This document shows, piece by piece, positions 51,307 to 60,779 of a stretch of DNA of 64,000 nucleotides. Each line of letters begins with the position of its first letter. Position 1 is the first letter of the stretch. The notes under the pieces were generated by a model, which did not search any database, was not told where the DNA came from, and saw only the letters and a list, made by a program, of their open reading frames with translations. A program made the translations under genes and the position numbers. Source of the stretch: Nitratireductor aestuarii (GTDB taxonomy: Bacteria > Pseudomonadota > Alphaproteobacteria > Rhizobiales > Rhizobiaceae); the NCBI RefSeq assembly GCF_014641695.1, contig NZ_BMIF01000009.1:1-64000 (forward strand), read 5' to 3'.

Positions 51307-54071
51307 CTGATAGTAAAACCGGTGAAGACAAGACGCTCGGCGTCAATCCGAAGAAAACACTGACGCTCAAGCGCCCGGAGCAGGGAACTGTGCGGCAGAG
51401 TTTTTCGCATGGACGCACGAAGAACGTCGTCGTCGAAACCAAGAAGCGCAAATTTGCACGGCCAGACGGAAGTCCCGAGCCAACGGTGACGCCTGCGCCC
51501 GCGCCAAAGCCGCGCCCAGCTGCAGCAGCTCCGCAGCAGCAACAGTCCCAGCCGTCGCCACGCCGTGAGCAGCCGCGTCCACAGGGTCGCCCTGGTGGCA
51601 TGGTTCTGAACGAGCTCTCGAAGAGCGAAATGGATGCGCGTCGCCGCGCTCTGCAGGACTCCAAGGTTCGCGAGGCTGAAGAGCAGCGCCGCAGGATTGC
51701 GCTTGAAGCACAGCGCAAGGCCGAAGAGGAAGAGCGCCGTCGTCGCGAGGCTGAAGAGTCCGCCCGCCGTCAGGCTGAGGAAGAAGCCCGTCTGAAGGCT
51801 GAGGCTGAGGCTCGCGCCAAGGCTGAAGCAGAAGCTGCGCGCCGCGCGGCCGCAGCTGCTTCCGCACCTGCACCGCAGGGCGAGCAGAGCCGCCCGGCAG
51901 CGCCTGCTGGTGAACGCCGCCCGTACCGTCAGGACGGTGGCCGTCCGCAGCGTGCCGATGGTCCGCGCCAGCCGCGTTCCGATGCTCCGCAGCGCCCGGC
52001 TCCGATCAACGTTCCTGGCCGTATGCCGCCGGAAGACTCCACGGGCCTCGCAAAGCCTGTTGGTCACAAGGCTGTTGTCGTCAAGAAGCCCGTCAAGGAC
52101 GATGACGATGTCGGCGCAAAGCGCGGTCCGGCAAAGGTGGAAGCACCTGCCCGTCCTGTTAAGAAGGCTGAAGACGATCGTCGTCGTGGCAAGCTGACGC
52201 TCAACACCGCCCTGTCTTCTGACGAGGAAGGCCGCAGCCGCTCGCTCTCCGCGATGCGCCGCCGCCAGGAGAAGTTCAAGCGTTCGCAGCAGCAGGAACA
52301 GCGCGAGAAGATCGTGCGTGAAGTCGTGCTGCCCGAGACCATCACGGTTCAGGAGCTCGCCCAGCGTATGGCCGAGCGCGCAGTGGACGTCGTCAAGTAC
52401 TTCATGAAGCAGGGCCAGATCATCAAGCCCGGTGACGTGATTGATGCCGATACTGCTGAGCTGGTTGCGGTCGAGTTCGGTCACACGGTCAAGCGTGTTG
52501 CTGAATCCGACGTCGAAGAGGGCATGTTCAACATCGAGGACAGCGAAGAGACGCTGGTTTCGCGCCCACCGGTCGTCACGATCATGGGTCACGTCGACCA
52601 CGGCAAGACCTCGCTGCTCGACGCCCTGCGTCATGCAAACGTAGCCGCTGGCGAAGCCGGTGGTATCACCCAGCACATTGGTGCGTATCAGGTTGAACAG
52701 AACGGTCAGCTGATCACCTTCATCGATACCCCGGGTCACGCCGCCTTTACGGCAATGCGTGCACGCGGTGCCCAGGCAACCGACATCGCCATCCTGGTGG
52801 TCGCTGCCGATGACAGCGTGATGCCGCAGACGATCGAGTCCATCAACCACGCCAAGGCTGCTGGTGTGCCGATCATCGTTGCGATCAACAAGATCGACAA
52901 GCCGCAGGCTGATCCGCAGAAGGTTCGCACCGCTCTGCTCCAGCACGAGGTCTTCGTGGAATCCATGGGCGGTGACGTCCTGGACGTCGAGGTTTCGGCG
53001 ATCAAGAAGATCAACCTGGACAAGCTGCTCGAAGCCATTCTGCTGCAGTCGGAAATCCTTGAACTCAAGGCCAATCCGAACCGTACCGCTGAAGGCGTCG
53101 TCATCGAGGCGAAGCTTGATCGTGGCCGGGGCCCTGTTGCCACCGTTCTGGTGCAGAAGGGTACGTTGCATCCTGGCGACATCATCGTCGCCGGCAGCGA
53201 GTGGGGCCGTGTCCGCGCACTGGTCGATGACCGTGGCGCACAGATCAAGGCTGCCGGTCCTTCGTTCCCGGTCGAAATTCTCGGCCTTCAGGGTACGCCG
53301 CAGGCCGGTGACAGGTTTGCCGTGGTGGATACCGAAGCCCGCGCTCGCGAGATTTCGGAATACCGTAGCCGCAAGGCACGCGAAAAGGCCGTTGCCCGCC
53401 AGGCTGGCCAGCGCGGCTCGCTCGAGCAGATGATGTCGCAGCTTCAGTCGAGCGGCCTCAAGGAGTTCCCGCTCATTATCAAGGGCGACGTGCAGGGTTC
53501 GATCGAAGCCATCGTGGCAGCGCTCGACAAGCTTGGCACCGACGAAGTTCGTGCTCGCATCGTCCATGTAGGAGCTGGTGCAATCACCGAAAGCGACGTG
53601 TCGCTGGCGGAGACGTCAGGCGGTGTGATCCTCGGCTTCAACGTTCGTGCCAACAAGCAGGCACGTGACTTCGCCGAGCGTCAGGGCATCGAGATCCGCT
53701 ACTACAATATCATCTATGACCTCATCGATGATATCAAAGCGGCCATGTCGGGCCTCCTGTCGCCGGAGCGTCGCGAGACCTTCCTCGGTAATGCCGAGAT
53801 CCTCGAGGTGTTCAACATCACCAAGGTCGGCAAAGTGGCAGGCTGCCGCGTTACCGAAGGCAAGGTGGAGCGTGGCGCCGGTGTTCGCCTTATCCGCGAC
53901 AACGTCGTCATCCACGAAGGCAAGCTCAAGACGCTCAAGCGCTTCAAGGACGAAGTGTCCGAAGTCCAGATGGGTCAGGAATGCGGTATGGCCTTCGAGA
54001 ATTACGAAGACATCCGCGCAGGCGACACCATCGAGGCGTTCCGCGTCGAGCACATTACCCGTACCCTTTAA
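51303..54071 (+). CDS. infB: Translation initiation factor IF-2
   Basis: This is a 922-residue GTPase that brings fMet-tRNA to the 30S subunit. A long charged, low-complexity N-terminus (about 1-330; Ala/Glu/Arg-rich coiled coil plus a Gly/Pro/Arg-rich linker) precedes the IF2-N domain and the GTPase with [10 protein letters not shown] (G1), DTPGHAAF (G3) and NKIDK (G4) at about 426-540. Domains II-IV follow. Alphaproteobacterial IF-2 proteins share this long N-terminus. A strong terminator sits eight bases after the stop. Confidence 0.97.
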   Translation: MTDSKTGEDKTLGVNPKKTLTLKRPEQGTVRQSFSHGRTKNVVVETKKRKFARPDGSPEPTVTPAPAPKPRPAAAAPQQQQSQPSPRREQPRPQGRPGGMVLNELSKSEMDARRRALQDSKVREAEEQRRRIALEAQRKAEEEERRRREAEESARRQAEEEARLKAEAEARAKAEAEAARRAAAAASAPAPQGEQSRPAAPAGERRPYRQDGGRPQRADGPRQPRSDAPQRPAPINVPGRMPPEDSTGLAKPVGHKAVVVKKPVKDDDDVGAKRGPAKVEAPARPVKKAEDDRRRGKLTLNTALSSDEEGRSRSLSAMRRRQEKFKRSQQQEQREKIVREVVLPETITVQELAQRMAERAVDVVKYFMKQGQIIKPGDVIDADTAELVAVEFGHTVKRVAESDVEEGMFNIEDSEETLVSRPPVVTIMGHVDHGKTSLLDALRHANVAAGEAGGITQHIGAYQVEQNGQLITFIDTPGHAAFTAMRARGAQATDIAILVVAADDSVMPQTIESINHAKAAGVPIIVAINKIDKPQADPQKVRTALLQHEVFVESMGGDVLDVEVSAIKKINLDKLLEAILLQSEILELKANPNRTAEGVVIEAKLDRGRGPVATVLVQKGTLHPGDIIVAGSEWGRVRALVDDRGAQIKAAGPSFPVEILGLQGTPQAGDRFAVVDTEARAREISEYRSRKAREKAVARQAGQRGSLEQMMSQLQSSGLKEFPLIIKGDVQGSIEAIVAALDKLGTDEVRARIVHVGAGAITESDVSLAETSGGVILGFNVRANKQARDFAERQGIEIRYYNIIYDLIDDIKAAMSGLLSPERRETFLGNAEILEVFNITKVGKVAGCRVTEGKVERGAGVRLIRDNVVIHEGKLKTLKRFKDEVSEVQMGQECGMAFENYEDIRAGDTIEAFRVEHITRTL

Positions 54072-54079
54072 TGAGAAAG

Positions 54080-54111
54080 CCACCACCGCAGACGCGGTGG
54101 TGGTCTTCTTT
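54080..54111 (+). terminator. Intrinsic terminator after infB
   Basis: CCACCACCGC-AGAC-GCGGTGGTGG is a perfect 10-bp GC-rich stem followed by TCTTCTTT. It should end many transcripts before rbfA, so rbfA expression would need read-through or its own promoter. Confidence 0.9.
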
Positions 54112-54191
54112 CGGGTTCGCGATTGGCATTTTGCAGGGATCGCCCAGTCCAGGCTGGCGATCCACTGGCATTGAAATCAAGAAGAAACGCT

Positions 54192-54590
54192 ATGTCCAAC
54201 GGTCCTTCACAGCGCCAGCTTCGAGTCGGCGAACAGGCGCGTCATGCTCTTGCTCAGGTACTGCAGCGCGATGAACTGCAGGAACCAGCTCTGGACGGCG
54301 TAGTGGTATCCATCTCCGAAGTCCGCATGTCGCCCGATCTCAAGATCGCTACAGCCTACATATCGCCGATTGGCGGGGACAAGGACATCATTGTCGCTGC
54401 CTTGAACCGCCATGCACGCTTTCTGCGGGGCAGGGCTGCTGCGTATCTGAAGCAGCTCAAATACATGCCGGAATTCAGGTTCCGCATCGATACAAGCTTC
54501 GACAATTTTGCCAAGATCGATCGCTTGCTGCGATCGCCGGAAGTCACGCGTGACCTCCGTCATGTTGATGACGAGGGTACGGAGGAGTAG
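54192..54590 (+). CDS. rbfA: Ribosome-binding factor A
   Basis: This is a 132-residue KH-like protein binding the 30S subunit during maturation, with [18 protein letters not shown] near the start and [16 protein letters not shown] in the middle. The ATG at 54192 is chosen because the preceding codons are not conserved, although the ribosome site (AAGAAAC) is weak. It lies between two terminators (54080-54111 and 54609-54672). Confidence 0.94.
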   Translation: MSNGPSQRQLRVGEQARHALAQVLQRDELQEPALDGVVVSISEVRMSPDLKIATAYISPIGGDKDIIVAALNRHARFLRGRAAAYLKQLKYMPEFRFRIDTSFDNFAKIDRLLRSPEVTRDLRHVDDEGTEE

Positions 54591-54608
54591 TTACTCCTGT
54601 CCATTTTG

Positions 54609-54672
54609 CCTTCCGGTGAGTTGCCTGGCCGCGTGATGAGCGCGGCGCGCTGCATTCATCCGGAAGGTTTTT
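54609..54672 (+). terminator. Branched terminator/attenuator between rbfA and truB
   Basis: CCTTCCGG (54609-54616) pairs with CCGGAAGG (54660-54667) and is followed by TTTTT. Inside the arms lies a second stem GCCGCG-N7-CGCGGC. The whole forms a forked intrinsic terminator ending 26 bases before the truB start. Confidence 0.75.
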
Positions 54673-54697
54673 GCATTACGAATGAAAGAGACCTTTG

Positions 54698-55636
54698 ATG
54701 GCGCGAAGAGGAAACAAAAAAGGCAGGCCCGTTTCTGGATGGATCGTTCTCGATAAGCCCTATCGAATGGGTTCGACGGACGCTGTCGCCAAGATCAAGT
54801 GGCTCTTCGGCGCCCAGAAGGCTGGGCATGCCGGAACGCTGGACCCGCTGGCGTCGGGCCTGCTGCCGATCGCGCTTGGCGATGCAACCAAGACCGTGCC
54901 CTATGTCATGGATGGCGCCAAGGTCTACCGCTTCACGATCACCTGGGGTGAGGAGCGGACGACGGACGATCTGGAAGGTGCGGTGGTCAAGACCTCCGAC
55001 AATCGCCCGACGCGCGAGCAGATCGAGGCAGTCCTGCCGAACTATACCGGCGTCATCATGCAGGTTCCGCCCACCTATTCAGCTATCAAGATCGCCGGCG
55101 AGCGCGCCTACGACCTCGCCCGTGAGGGTGCTGAGGTCGAGATTGCGGCGCGTGAAGTCGAGATCCTGCGTCTCGATATCGTCGAGATCCCGAATGCTGA
55201 CAGCGTCGTGATGGAAGTGGAGTGCGGCAAGGGCACCTATGTCCGCTCGCTTGCACGTGACATAGGCCGGGATCTTGGCTGCTACGGCTATATCTCGGAT
55301 CTGCGCCGGACGGAGGTTTATCCGTTCGCGGAAGCGAACCTCGTTCCGCTGGATACCCTGCTGGCTCTGGCGGAGGAGCATCCCGAGCCTGTTGACCGGT
55401 TCGCCGCGCTGGACCAGTTCCTGCTGGGTACTGAATCCGCGATGGAAGGCATTCCCGAAGTTGCGCTTCATGAAGATGCAGCCCAGCGCGTGCGCCTCGG
55501 AAATCCGGTGATCGTGCGTGGCCGGGATGCGCCGGTCGAGGCTCCGGAGGCCTGGGCCAGTGCACGCGGCCGCCTGCTTGCCATCGGTGTGATCGAGCAG
55601 GGCATGTTCAAACCCAAGCGGGTATTCGGCGCCTGA
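54698..55636 (+). CDS. truB: tRNA pseudouridine(55) synthase TruB
   Basis: This is a 312-residue enzyme making Psi55 in the T-loop of tRNAs. The catalytic Asp lies in [19 protein letters not shown] (about 44-62), [20 protein letters not shown] follows, and [19 protein letters not shown] is at about 177-195. A C-terminal PUA-like extension is present. The ATG at 54698 is one codon after an in-frame TTG. Confidence 0.96.
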   Translation: MARRGNKKGRPVSGWIVLDKPYRMGSTDAVAKIKWLFGAQKAGHAGTLDPLASGLLPIALGDATKTVPYVMDGAKVYRFTITWGEERTTDDLEGAVVKTSDNRPTREQIEAVLPNYTGVIMQVPPTYSAIKIAGERAYDLAREGAEVEIAAREVEILRLDIVEIPNADSVVMEVECGKGTYVRSLARDIGRDLGCYGYISDLRRTEVYPFAEANLVPLDTLLALAEEHPEPVDRFAALDQFLLGTESAMEGIPEVALHEDAAQRVRLGNPVIVRGRDAPVEAPEAWASARGRLLAIGVIEQGMFKPKRVFGA

Positions 55637-55664
55637 TTGCATACGGTCCGGGAGTTGAGGTTTC

Positions 55665-55699
55665 GGCGGCTCGCCCCAATGGGGCGGGCCGTCTTTGCT
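55665..55699 (+). terminator. Intrinsic terminator of truB
   Basis: GGCGGCTCGCCCC-AAT-GGGGCGGGCCGTC forms a 13-bp stem with G-T pairs and a 3-base loop, followed by TTTGCTT. It closes the rimP-truB operon. Confidence 0.85.
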
Positions 55700-55714
55700 T
55701 GGTGAGATCGGTTC

Positions 55715-55888
55715 TCAGTTGATGCCGGGTGTGGAACCCAAAGCGCAGGCAGGTGCAAGAATGTAACCCGCCTCCGTGCACTGGTTGAAGCATTTGGAAA
55801 AATCTGCATCGAAAATGCAGGCCGATGCAGCGCCGACCGAACAGAAGGTTGCAAGGGCTAAGACCGAAGAAATAAGAAACGTCCTCAT
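55715..55888 (-). CDS. Small secreted Cys-containing protein
   Basis: This is a 57-residue protein. A signal peptide MRTFLISSVLALATFCSVGA (cleavage near ASA) leaves a mature peptide of about 30 residues starting CIFDADFSKCFNQCTEAGYI, with four cysteines that could form two disulphides or a lipid anchor. The ATG at 55888 follows GGAG by six bases. I do not recognise a family. The short length lowers confidence, but the signal peptide and ribosome site are good. Confidence 0.6.
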   Translation of the reverse strand: MRTFLISSVLALATFCSVGAASACIFDADFSKCFNQCTEAGYILAPACALGSTPGIN

Positions 55889-56061
55889 ATTAGTCTCCAA
55901 TATATCATCAATAAAAGATGGTCATCCAAAGATGATCATCTTGATAACGCCTAATCCCTTTAAGACATTACGTAAAGTTAAGTTTTATTAACCTAATAGT
56001 AAACTGTAATGTCTGCTCCAAATGGACGTGCGCGGGGCCTGAGCCGACAAAGGAGGATCTT

Positions 56062-57873
56062 TTGTCGTTTAGCCGGCGTCGGTTGCAACGCTTTCGCCCT
56101 TCCTGCATTAATGGGGCTGGCCGGATACGAGAGCGAATGCAGAAGACACGGGCGGATGAACATGGCGGTAGTTCCCACGCAGGGAACGGTTTGGTCAGGC
56201 GCTTTCGCATTTGGTGGGGGCGTCCGAAGCCTATCGGTTTCTTCCTTGCGCTGCTGATTGCCGCGACTGTTCTTCCTGCGCTTGGAATTTCAGCGGTTTT
56301 GCTCAAACGAAACGACCTGGCGCAGCGCGAAATCACGACCACGCTGGCCGCCGGAATGGCGGCCTCGATCGCTGAAGCGGTCGATCGGGAACTCAATGGC
56401 GTCATCACGACGCTGCGAGTCATGGCAACGTCTCCTACTTTGGCCAATAATGATCTCGGGCCGTTCTACACCAGGGCCGTCGACGCCCTCGCGGGGACAG
56501 GCTCGTATCTTTTGATCATCGATCAAGGATTCAACCTCCTGATGAACACGCGTGTGCCGTTCGGCACGCCGCTCGGCAAGTCGGTCAATCCGGCTCTGGT
56601 GGAGACGGCACTCTCGTCCCGTGCAACGAACGTGTCGAACATCTTCTATGGAGCTATCCCCGACAGGTGGGTCTTCAACGTGCTCTATCCGGTTTTTCCG
56701 GAGAACCAGCCACCCCGCGTCCTGGCAATCTCGCAGAATGCGGATTCGATGGCTACGACGCTGTCGCAGCATCTTCTGCGCGGCGGCTGGCACGCGTCTT
56801 TGCTTGATCGTGAGAACAAGGTCATCGTTTCAACCTCAGCCGACGATACGGTCGGCGAACCGTTTTTCCTGAATGTCGGCAACAGCAGTTCCGCGGGTAT
56901 GGTGCGCTACACCGAGGGCGGGGACGAGCTCTACCTGACGGTGATGGACGAATCCAACTTCAGTGGCTGGAAGGTCGTGGCCTGGGCGCCTGTCTCTGTC
57001 ATCGAGTCACCTATGCGGCGGACGCTGTCGCTGCTCTTCGCGGGCAGTCTTATCGTCCTGGTGATCGGTGCGGGAACGGCGCTGATGGTGGGCAGGCAGA
57101 TCACCCGCCCAATCCGCAGGTTGGCAGCAGACGCCCGCAGGCTTGGAGCCGGCGAACCGGTGTCCGGCGCCATCTATCCCATCACCGAGATGACAACCGT
57201 CTCTTCGGCCCTGGCTGAGGCCGCGAGAAACCGCAAGCAGGCGGAGAACGAGATCCGCCTTCTCATGCGTGAGGTGGCTCATCGCGCCAAGAACCAGCTG
57301 ACCGTCGTTTCCTCCATGGCCAAGCAGACGGCGCGGCATGCCCGCTCGCTGCCGACATTCCTCGACTCGTTCCAGAAGCGCATCTACGGCCTTGCCCGCT
57401 CGACCGATCTGCTGATCGCCGGCGGTGCAGTGGGTGTGGAGCTGAAGGAGCTTATCACGGTCCAGGTGGAGCCATTCAGGCCGGACGATCCCAAACGGCT
57501 CGAGATCAATGGACCGGCCTTCCGGCTTGCCAACCAGGCGGCGCAGACGATTGGGCTTGCGATCCACGAACTTGCCACCAACGCCTCCAAGTATGGCGCG
57601 TTTTCCGCAAGCGGTGGCAAGCTCCACGTCTCATGGAAGATCGAAGGCGAAGCGCTTGTCTTCGTCTGGCAGGAGTTCGTCAGCCGCGCGCGGCGCAAGC
57701 CGGTCATCCGCAGCGGCTTCGGTACCGAGATCATCGACAGGATGCTGGGCGGTACGTTCGATGCCGAGATAGAACGCAACTTCCTGCCGAAGGGCCTGGA
57801 ATGCATCTTCCGCATTCCCGTTGCGCGCATCGCCGCCGAGAGCGTCCATGTGGTCCAGGCGGCCGCGGAATAG
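56062..57873 (+). CDS. Membrane sensor histidine kinase, HWE/HisKA_2 type
   Basis: This is a 603-residue inner-membrane kinase. Helix one (about 58-82) and helix two (about 322-345) flank a periplasmic dCache-like sensor domain; a HAMP region follows (about 345-395). The phosphoacceptor motif is MREVAHRAKNQLTVVSSMAK (His at about 413) and the ATPase domain has IGLAIHELATNASKYGA (N-box, about 501-517). HWE-type kinases in rhizobia often feed the general stress response. The start is a TTG at 56062, supported by AGGAGG five bases upstream. No response regulator lies adjacent. Confidence 0.88.
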   Translation: MSFSRRRLQRFRPSCINGAGRIRERMQKTRADEHGGSSHAGNGLVRRFRIWWGRPKPIGFFLALLIAATVLPALGISAVLLKRNDLAQREITTTLAAGMAASIAEAVDRELNGVITTLRVMATSPTLANNDLGPFYTRAVDALAGTGSYLLIIDQGFNLLMNTRVPFGTPLGKSVNPALVETALSSRATNVSNIFYGAIPDRWVFNVLYPVFPENQPPRVLAISQNADSMATTLSQHLLRGGWHASLLDRENKVIVSTSADDTVGEPFFLNVGNSSSAGMVRYTEGGDELYLTVMDESNFSGWKVVAWAPVSVIESPMRRTLSLLFAGSLIVLVIGAGTALMVGRQITRPIRRLAADARRLGAGEPVSGAIYPITEMTTVSSALAEAARNRKQAENEIRLLMREVAHRAKNQLTVVSSMAKQTARHARSLPTFLDSFQKRIYGLARSTDLLIAGGAVGVELKELITVQVEPFRPDDPKRLEINGPAFRLANQAAQTIGLAIHELATNASKYGAFSASGGKLHVSWKIEGEALVFVWQEFVSRARRKPVIRSGFGTEIIDRMLGGTFDAEIERNFLPKGLECIFRIPVARIAAESVHVVQAAAE

Positions 57874-57943
57874 GACTACTCTCGCCGTTTTGGCGGTTTT
57901 CGCTAGCATTGAAGGCCACAATGCCCTATATGCGCGATGTGCT

Positions 57944-57962
57944 GCCGTGCGTGGTGCACGGC
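57944..57962 (+). promoter_or_regulatory. Hairpin in rpsO leader, candidate S15 site
   Basis: GCCGTGC-GTGGT-GCACGGC is a perfect 7-bp stem in the rpsO 5' region, 71 bases before the start codon. S15 represses its own mRNA in many bacteria, including a described case in Rhizobium radiobacter, through leader structures. Whether this hairpin is the S15 site is inference. Confidence 0.4.
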
Positions 57963-58033
57963 CCACGACCCTGGCTGAACGACATCTCGGCTATGGGCGC
58001 CTCAATCCTCCCGTAAGTTAGAAAGGATATACG

Positions 58034-58303
58034 ATGTCGATTACTGCCGAGCGCAAACAGGAACTCATGCAAGCATTTGCAACTGCTAAGGGCGACACTG
58101 GTTCGCCTGAGGTGCAGGTTGCCATCCTGTCGGAGCGCATCAAGAACCTGACCGAGCACTTCAAGGATCACAAGAAGGACAACCACTCCCGCCGTGGTCT
58201 TCTGAAGCTCGTTTCGCAGCGCCGTAGCCTCCTCGACTACCTGAAGGGTAAGGACGAGGGACGTTACCAGACGCTGATCGAAAAGCTCGGACTGCGTCGC
58301 TAA
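58034..58303 (+). CDS. rpsO: 30S ribosomal protein S15
   Basis: This is an 89-residue ribosomal protein binding the central domain of 16S rRNA. Typical segments are [37 protein letters not shown] and [12 protein letters not shown]. The ATG follows GAAAGGATATACG. It is followed by two terminators and then pnp, the widely conserved rpsO-pnp pair. Confidence 0.98.
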   Translation: MSITAERKQELMQAFATAKGDTGSPEVQVAILSERIKNLTEHFKDHKKDNHSRRGLLKLVSQRRSLLDYLKGKDEGRYQTLIEKLGLRR

Positions 58304-58306
58304 TCT

Positions 58307-58342
58307 AAAGGCGGGTCCTTCAGCATGGAAGGACCCGCCTTT
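58307..58342 (+). terminator. Intrinsic terminator after rpsO (first)
   Basis: AAAGGCGGGTCCTTC-N6-GAAGGACCCGCCTTT is a perfect 15-bp stem ending in TTT. It starts only four bases after the rpsO stop and sets a strong end for the rpsO message. Confidence 0.93.
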
Positions 58343-58350
58343 GGCATAAG

Positions 58351-58375
58351 CTTCGCGCCTGATGCGCGAAGTTTT
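58351..58375 (+). terminator. Intrinsic terminator after rpsO (second)
   Basis: CTTCGCGC-CTGAT-GCGCGAAG is an 8-bp perfect stem followed by TTTT. In tandem with the preceding terminator it would separate rpsO from pnp efficiently, so pnp probably has its own promoter in 58376-58460. Confidence 0.85.
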
Positions 58376-58464
58376 GAGACGGATGGGTCATGGGGCAGGA
58401 TTGCAGGACGCTTGATTACAAGCTTCCCGTTGTCTTGCCCGTGGCTGGTCCCACGAATGGAAAG

Positions 58465-58486
58465 GGCTCTGCACCGATGCAGGGCC
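58465..58486 (+). promoter_or_regulatory. Hairpin in pnp leader
   Basis: GGCTCTGCA-CCGA-TGCAGGGCC forms a 9-bp stem 18 bases before the pnp start. In enterobacteria a pnp leader stem is cut by RNase III and degraded by PNPase for autoregulation; a similar role here is inferred from position only. Confidence 0.4.
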
Positions 58487-58504
58487 AACACGTAAGGACA
58501 AGAC

Positions 58505-60655
58505 ATGTTCAAGGAACATAAAGTCGAGATCGAATGGGCTGGGCGTCCGCTCATCCTCGAAACGGGCAAGATCGCCCGCCAGGCAGACGGCGCCGTTCTG
58601 GCCACCTACGGTGAGACCGTCGTTCTCGCCACCGTCGTTTCGGCGAAGGAGCCGAAGCCGGGCCAGGATTTCTTCCCGCTCACCGTCAACTACCAGGAAA
58701 AGTCGTTCGCTGCGGGCAAGATCCCCGGCGGCTACTTCAAGCGTGAAGGCCGTCCGAGCGAAAACGAGACGCTCGTTTCCCGCCTGATCGACCGCCCGAT
58801 CCGCCCGCTCTTCGTGGAAGGCTACAAGAACGACACGCAGGTTGTTGTGACCGTTCTGCAGCACGACCTCGAGAACAATCCTGACATCGTTTCGATGGTT
58901 GCCACCTCGGCAGCTCTGACGCTGTCCGGCGTTCCATTCATGGGCCCGGTCGGCGCGGCACGCGTTGGCTACATCAATGGCGAGTACGTTCTGAACCCGC
59001 ATCTCGACGAGATGGCCGAGACGAAGCTCGACCTCGTTGTCGCCGGTACGTCTGACGCCGTTCTGATGGTTGAATCCGAAGCTCAGCAGCTTTCGGAAGA
59101 AGTCATGCTGGGTGCCGTTACGTTCGGCCATCGTGGCTTCCAGCCGGTCATCGATGCGATCATCAAGCTCGCTGAAGTTGCCGCCAAGGAACCGCGCGAC
59201 TTCCTGCCGGAAGACCTGAGCGCGCTTGAAGCCGAGATGCTGAAGATCGCCGAGAGCGACCTGCGCGAGGCTTACAAGATCATCGACAAGCAGGCTCGCT
59301 ATGCCGCCGTCGACGCTGCCAAGGCCAAGGTCAAGGCTGCCTTCACGCCTGCTGAAGGCGAAGAAGCTGCATGGTCCGCCGAGCAGGTTGCGACCGTGTT
59401 CAAGGCCCTGCAGGCCAAGATCGTTCGCTGGAATATTCTCGACACCGGCAGCCGCATCGACGGCCGCGACCTGAAGACGGTTCGCAAGATCGTTTCGCAG
59501 GCTGGCGTCCTTCCACGCACGCACGGTTCGGCGCTGTTCACCCGTGGTGAGACGCAGGCGCTGGTTGTTGCGACGCTGGGTACCGGTGAAGACGAGCAGT
59601 ACATCGATACGCTCACCGGCACCTACAAAGAATCCTTCATGCTGCACTACAACTTCCCGCCCTACTCGGTCGGTGAGACGGGTCGCATGGGTTCGCCGGG
59701 TCGCCGCGAAATCGGCCACGGCAAGCTGGCATGGAGAGCGCTCCATCCGCTGCTGCCGGCTCCGGATCAGTTCCCCTACACCATCCGCGTTGTTTCCGAG
59801 ATCACCGAGTCCAACGGCTCGTCCTCGATGGCAACGGTCTGCGGCACCTCGCTCGCACTGATGGATGCAGGCGTTCCGCTGGCAAAGCCGGTGGCCGGTA
59901 TCGCCATGGGCCTGATCAAGGAAGGCGAGCGCTTCGCCGTGCTGAGCGACATCCTTGGCGACGAGGATCACCTCGGCGACATGGACTTCAAGGTCGCTGG
60001 TACCGATGAAGGCATCACCTCGCTGCAGATGGACATCAAGATCACCGGCATCACCGAGGAGATCATGAAGATCGCCCTCGACCAGGCCAAGGACGGTCGT
60101 CTGCACATTCTCGGCGAAATGGGTGCAGCCCTGTCGCAGAGCCGCTCAGAGCTCGGCCAGTTCGCGCCGCGCATCGAAGTGATGCAGATCCCGACCGACA
60201 AGATCCGTGAAGTTATCGGCACGGGCGGCAAGGTGATCCGCGAGATCGTCGAAAAGACGGGCGCCAAGATCAACATCGAGGATGACGGCACGATCAAGAT
60301 CGCTTCGTCGAACGGCAAGGAGATCGAGGCCGCCAAGAAGTGGATCCACTCCATCGTGGCAGAGCCGGAAGTTGGCGAAATCTACGAAGGCACGGTCGTG
60401 AAGACCGCTGACTTCGGCGCATTCGTGAATTTCTTCGGTCCGCGTGACGGTCTGGTTCACATCTCGCAGCTGGCCCAGGACCGCGTCCAGAAGACCACGG
60501 ACGTCGTCAAGGAAGGCGACAAGGTTTTCGTGAAGCTCATGGGATTCGACGAGCGCGGCAAGGTTCGCCTTTCCATGAAGGTTGTCGACCAGACAACCGG
60601 CAAGGAAATTGCTCGCGAGAAGAAGGAAGACGAGGGCCAGGCGGCCCAGGGCTAA
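58505..60655 (+). CDS. pnp: Polynucleotide phosphorylase
   Basis: This is a 716-residue 3'-5' phosphorolytic exoribonuclease, trimeric, part of RNA decay complexes. Two RNase-PH domains (about 10-230 and 310-540) flank a helical domain; a KH domain ([20 protein letters not shown] near 560) and an S1 domain ([20 protein letters not shown] near 625) follow. The length is standard. A terminator lies 22 bases after the stop. Confidence 0.98.
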   Translation: MFKEHKVEIEWAGRPLILETGKIARQADGAVLATYGETVVLATVVSAKEPKPGQDFFPLTVNYQEKSFAAGKIPGGYFKREGRPSENETLVSRLIDRPIRPLFVEGYKNDTQVVVTVLQHDLENNPDIVSMVATSAALTLSGVPFMGPVGAARVGYINGEYVLNPHLDEMAETKLDLVVAGTSDAVLMVESEAQQLSEEVMLGAVTFGHRGFQPVIDAIIKLAEVAAKEPRDFLPEDLSALEAEMLKIAESDLREAYKIIDKQARYAAVDAAKAKVKAAFTPAEGEEAAWSAEQVATVFKALQAKIVRWNILDTGSRIDGRDLKTVRKIVSQAGVLPRTHGSALFTRGETQALVVATLGTGEDEQYIDTLTGTYKESFMLHYNFPPYSVGETGRMGSPGRREIGHGKLAWRALHPLLPAPDQFPYTIRVVSEITESNGSSSMATVCGTSLALMDAGVPLAKPVAGIAMGLIKEGERFAVLSDILGDEDHLGDMDFKVAGTDEGITSLQMDIKITGITEEIMKIALDQAKDGRLHILGEMGAALSQSRSELGQFAPRIEVMQIPTDKIREVIGTGGKVIREIVEKTGAKINIEDDGTIKIASSNGKEIEAAKKWIHSIVAEPEVGEIYEGTVVKTADFGAFVNFFGPRDGLVHISQLAQDRVQKTTDVVKEGDKVFVKLMGFDERGKVRLSMKVVDQTTGKEIAREKKEDEGQAAQG

Positions 60656-60677
60656 GCCCTTCTTCTTTTCAGATACG

Positions 60678-60705
60678 AAAGGGCGCGGCAACTCCGCGCC
60701 CTTTT
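60678..60705 (+). terminator. Intrinsic terminator after pnp
   Basis: AAAGGGCGCGG-CAACT-CCGCGCCCTTT is a perfect 11-bp stem followed by a further T. It ends the pnp transcript before rsmC. Confidence 0.92.
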
Positions 60706-60779
60706 GCTTTTCATGATGGCGGCGCGTAGAAGATGCGGCATCCGCCATCGATTGCCAGCGCACTGTACGGGACCACCCC

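Noticed and set aside
51640-51870. Repeated GAGGCTGAAG-type units as tandem DNA repeats
   Set aside because: They encode the Ala/Glu/Arg coiled coil of IF-2, normal for alphaproteobacterial infB.
51027-53567. Minus-strand open frame of about 846 codons over infB
   Set aside because: It is the antisense shadow of the charged, repetitive infB N-terminus and GTPase domain; it has no ribosome site and no recognisable domain.
58388-60106. Minus-strand open frame of about 572 codons over pnp
   Set aside because: It is antisense to a universally conserved gene and crosses its leader hairpin; treated as a shadow.
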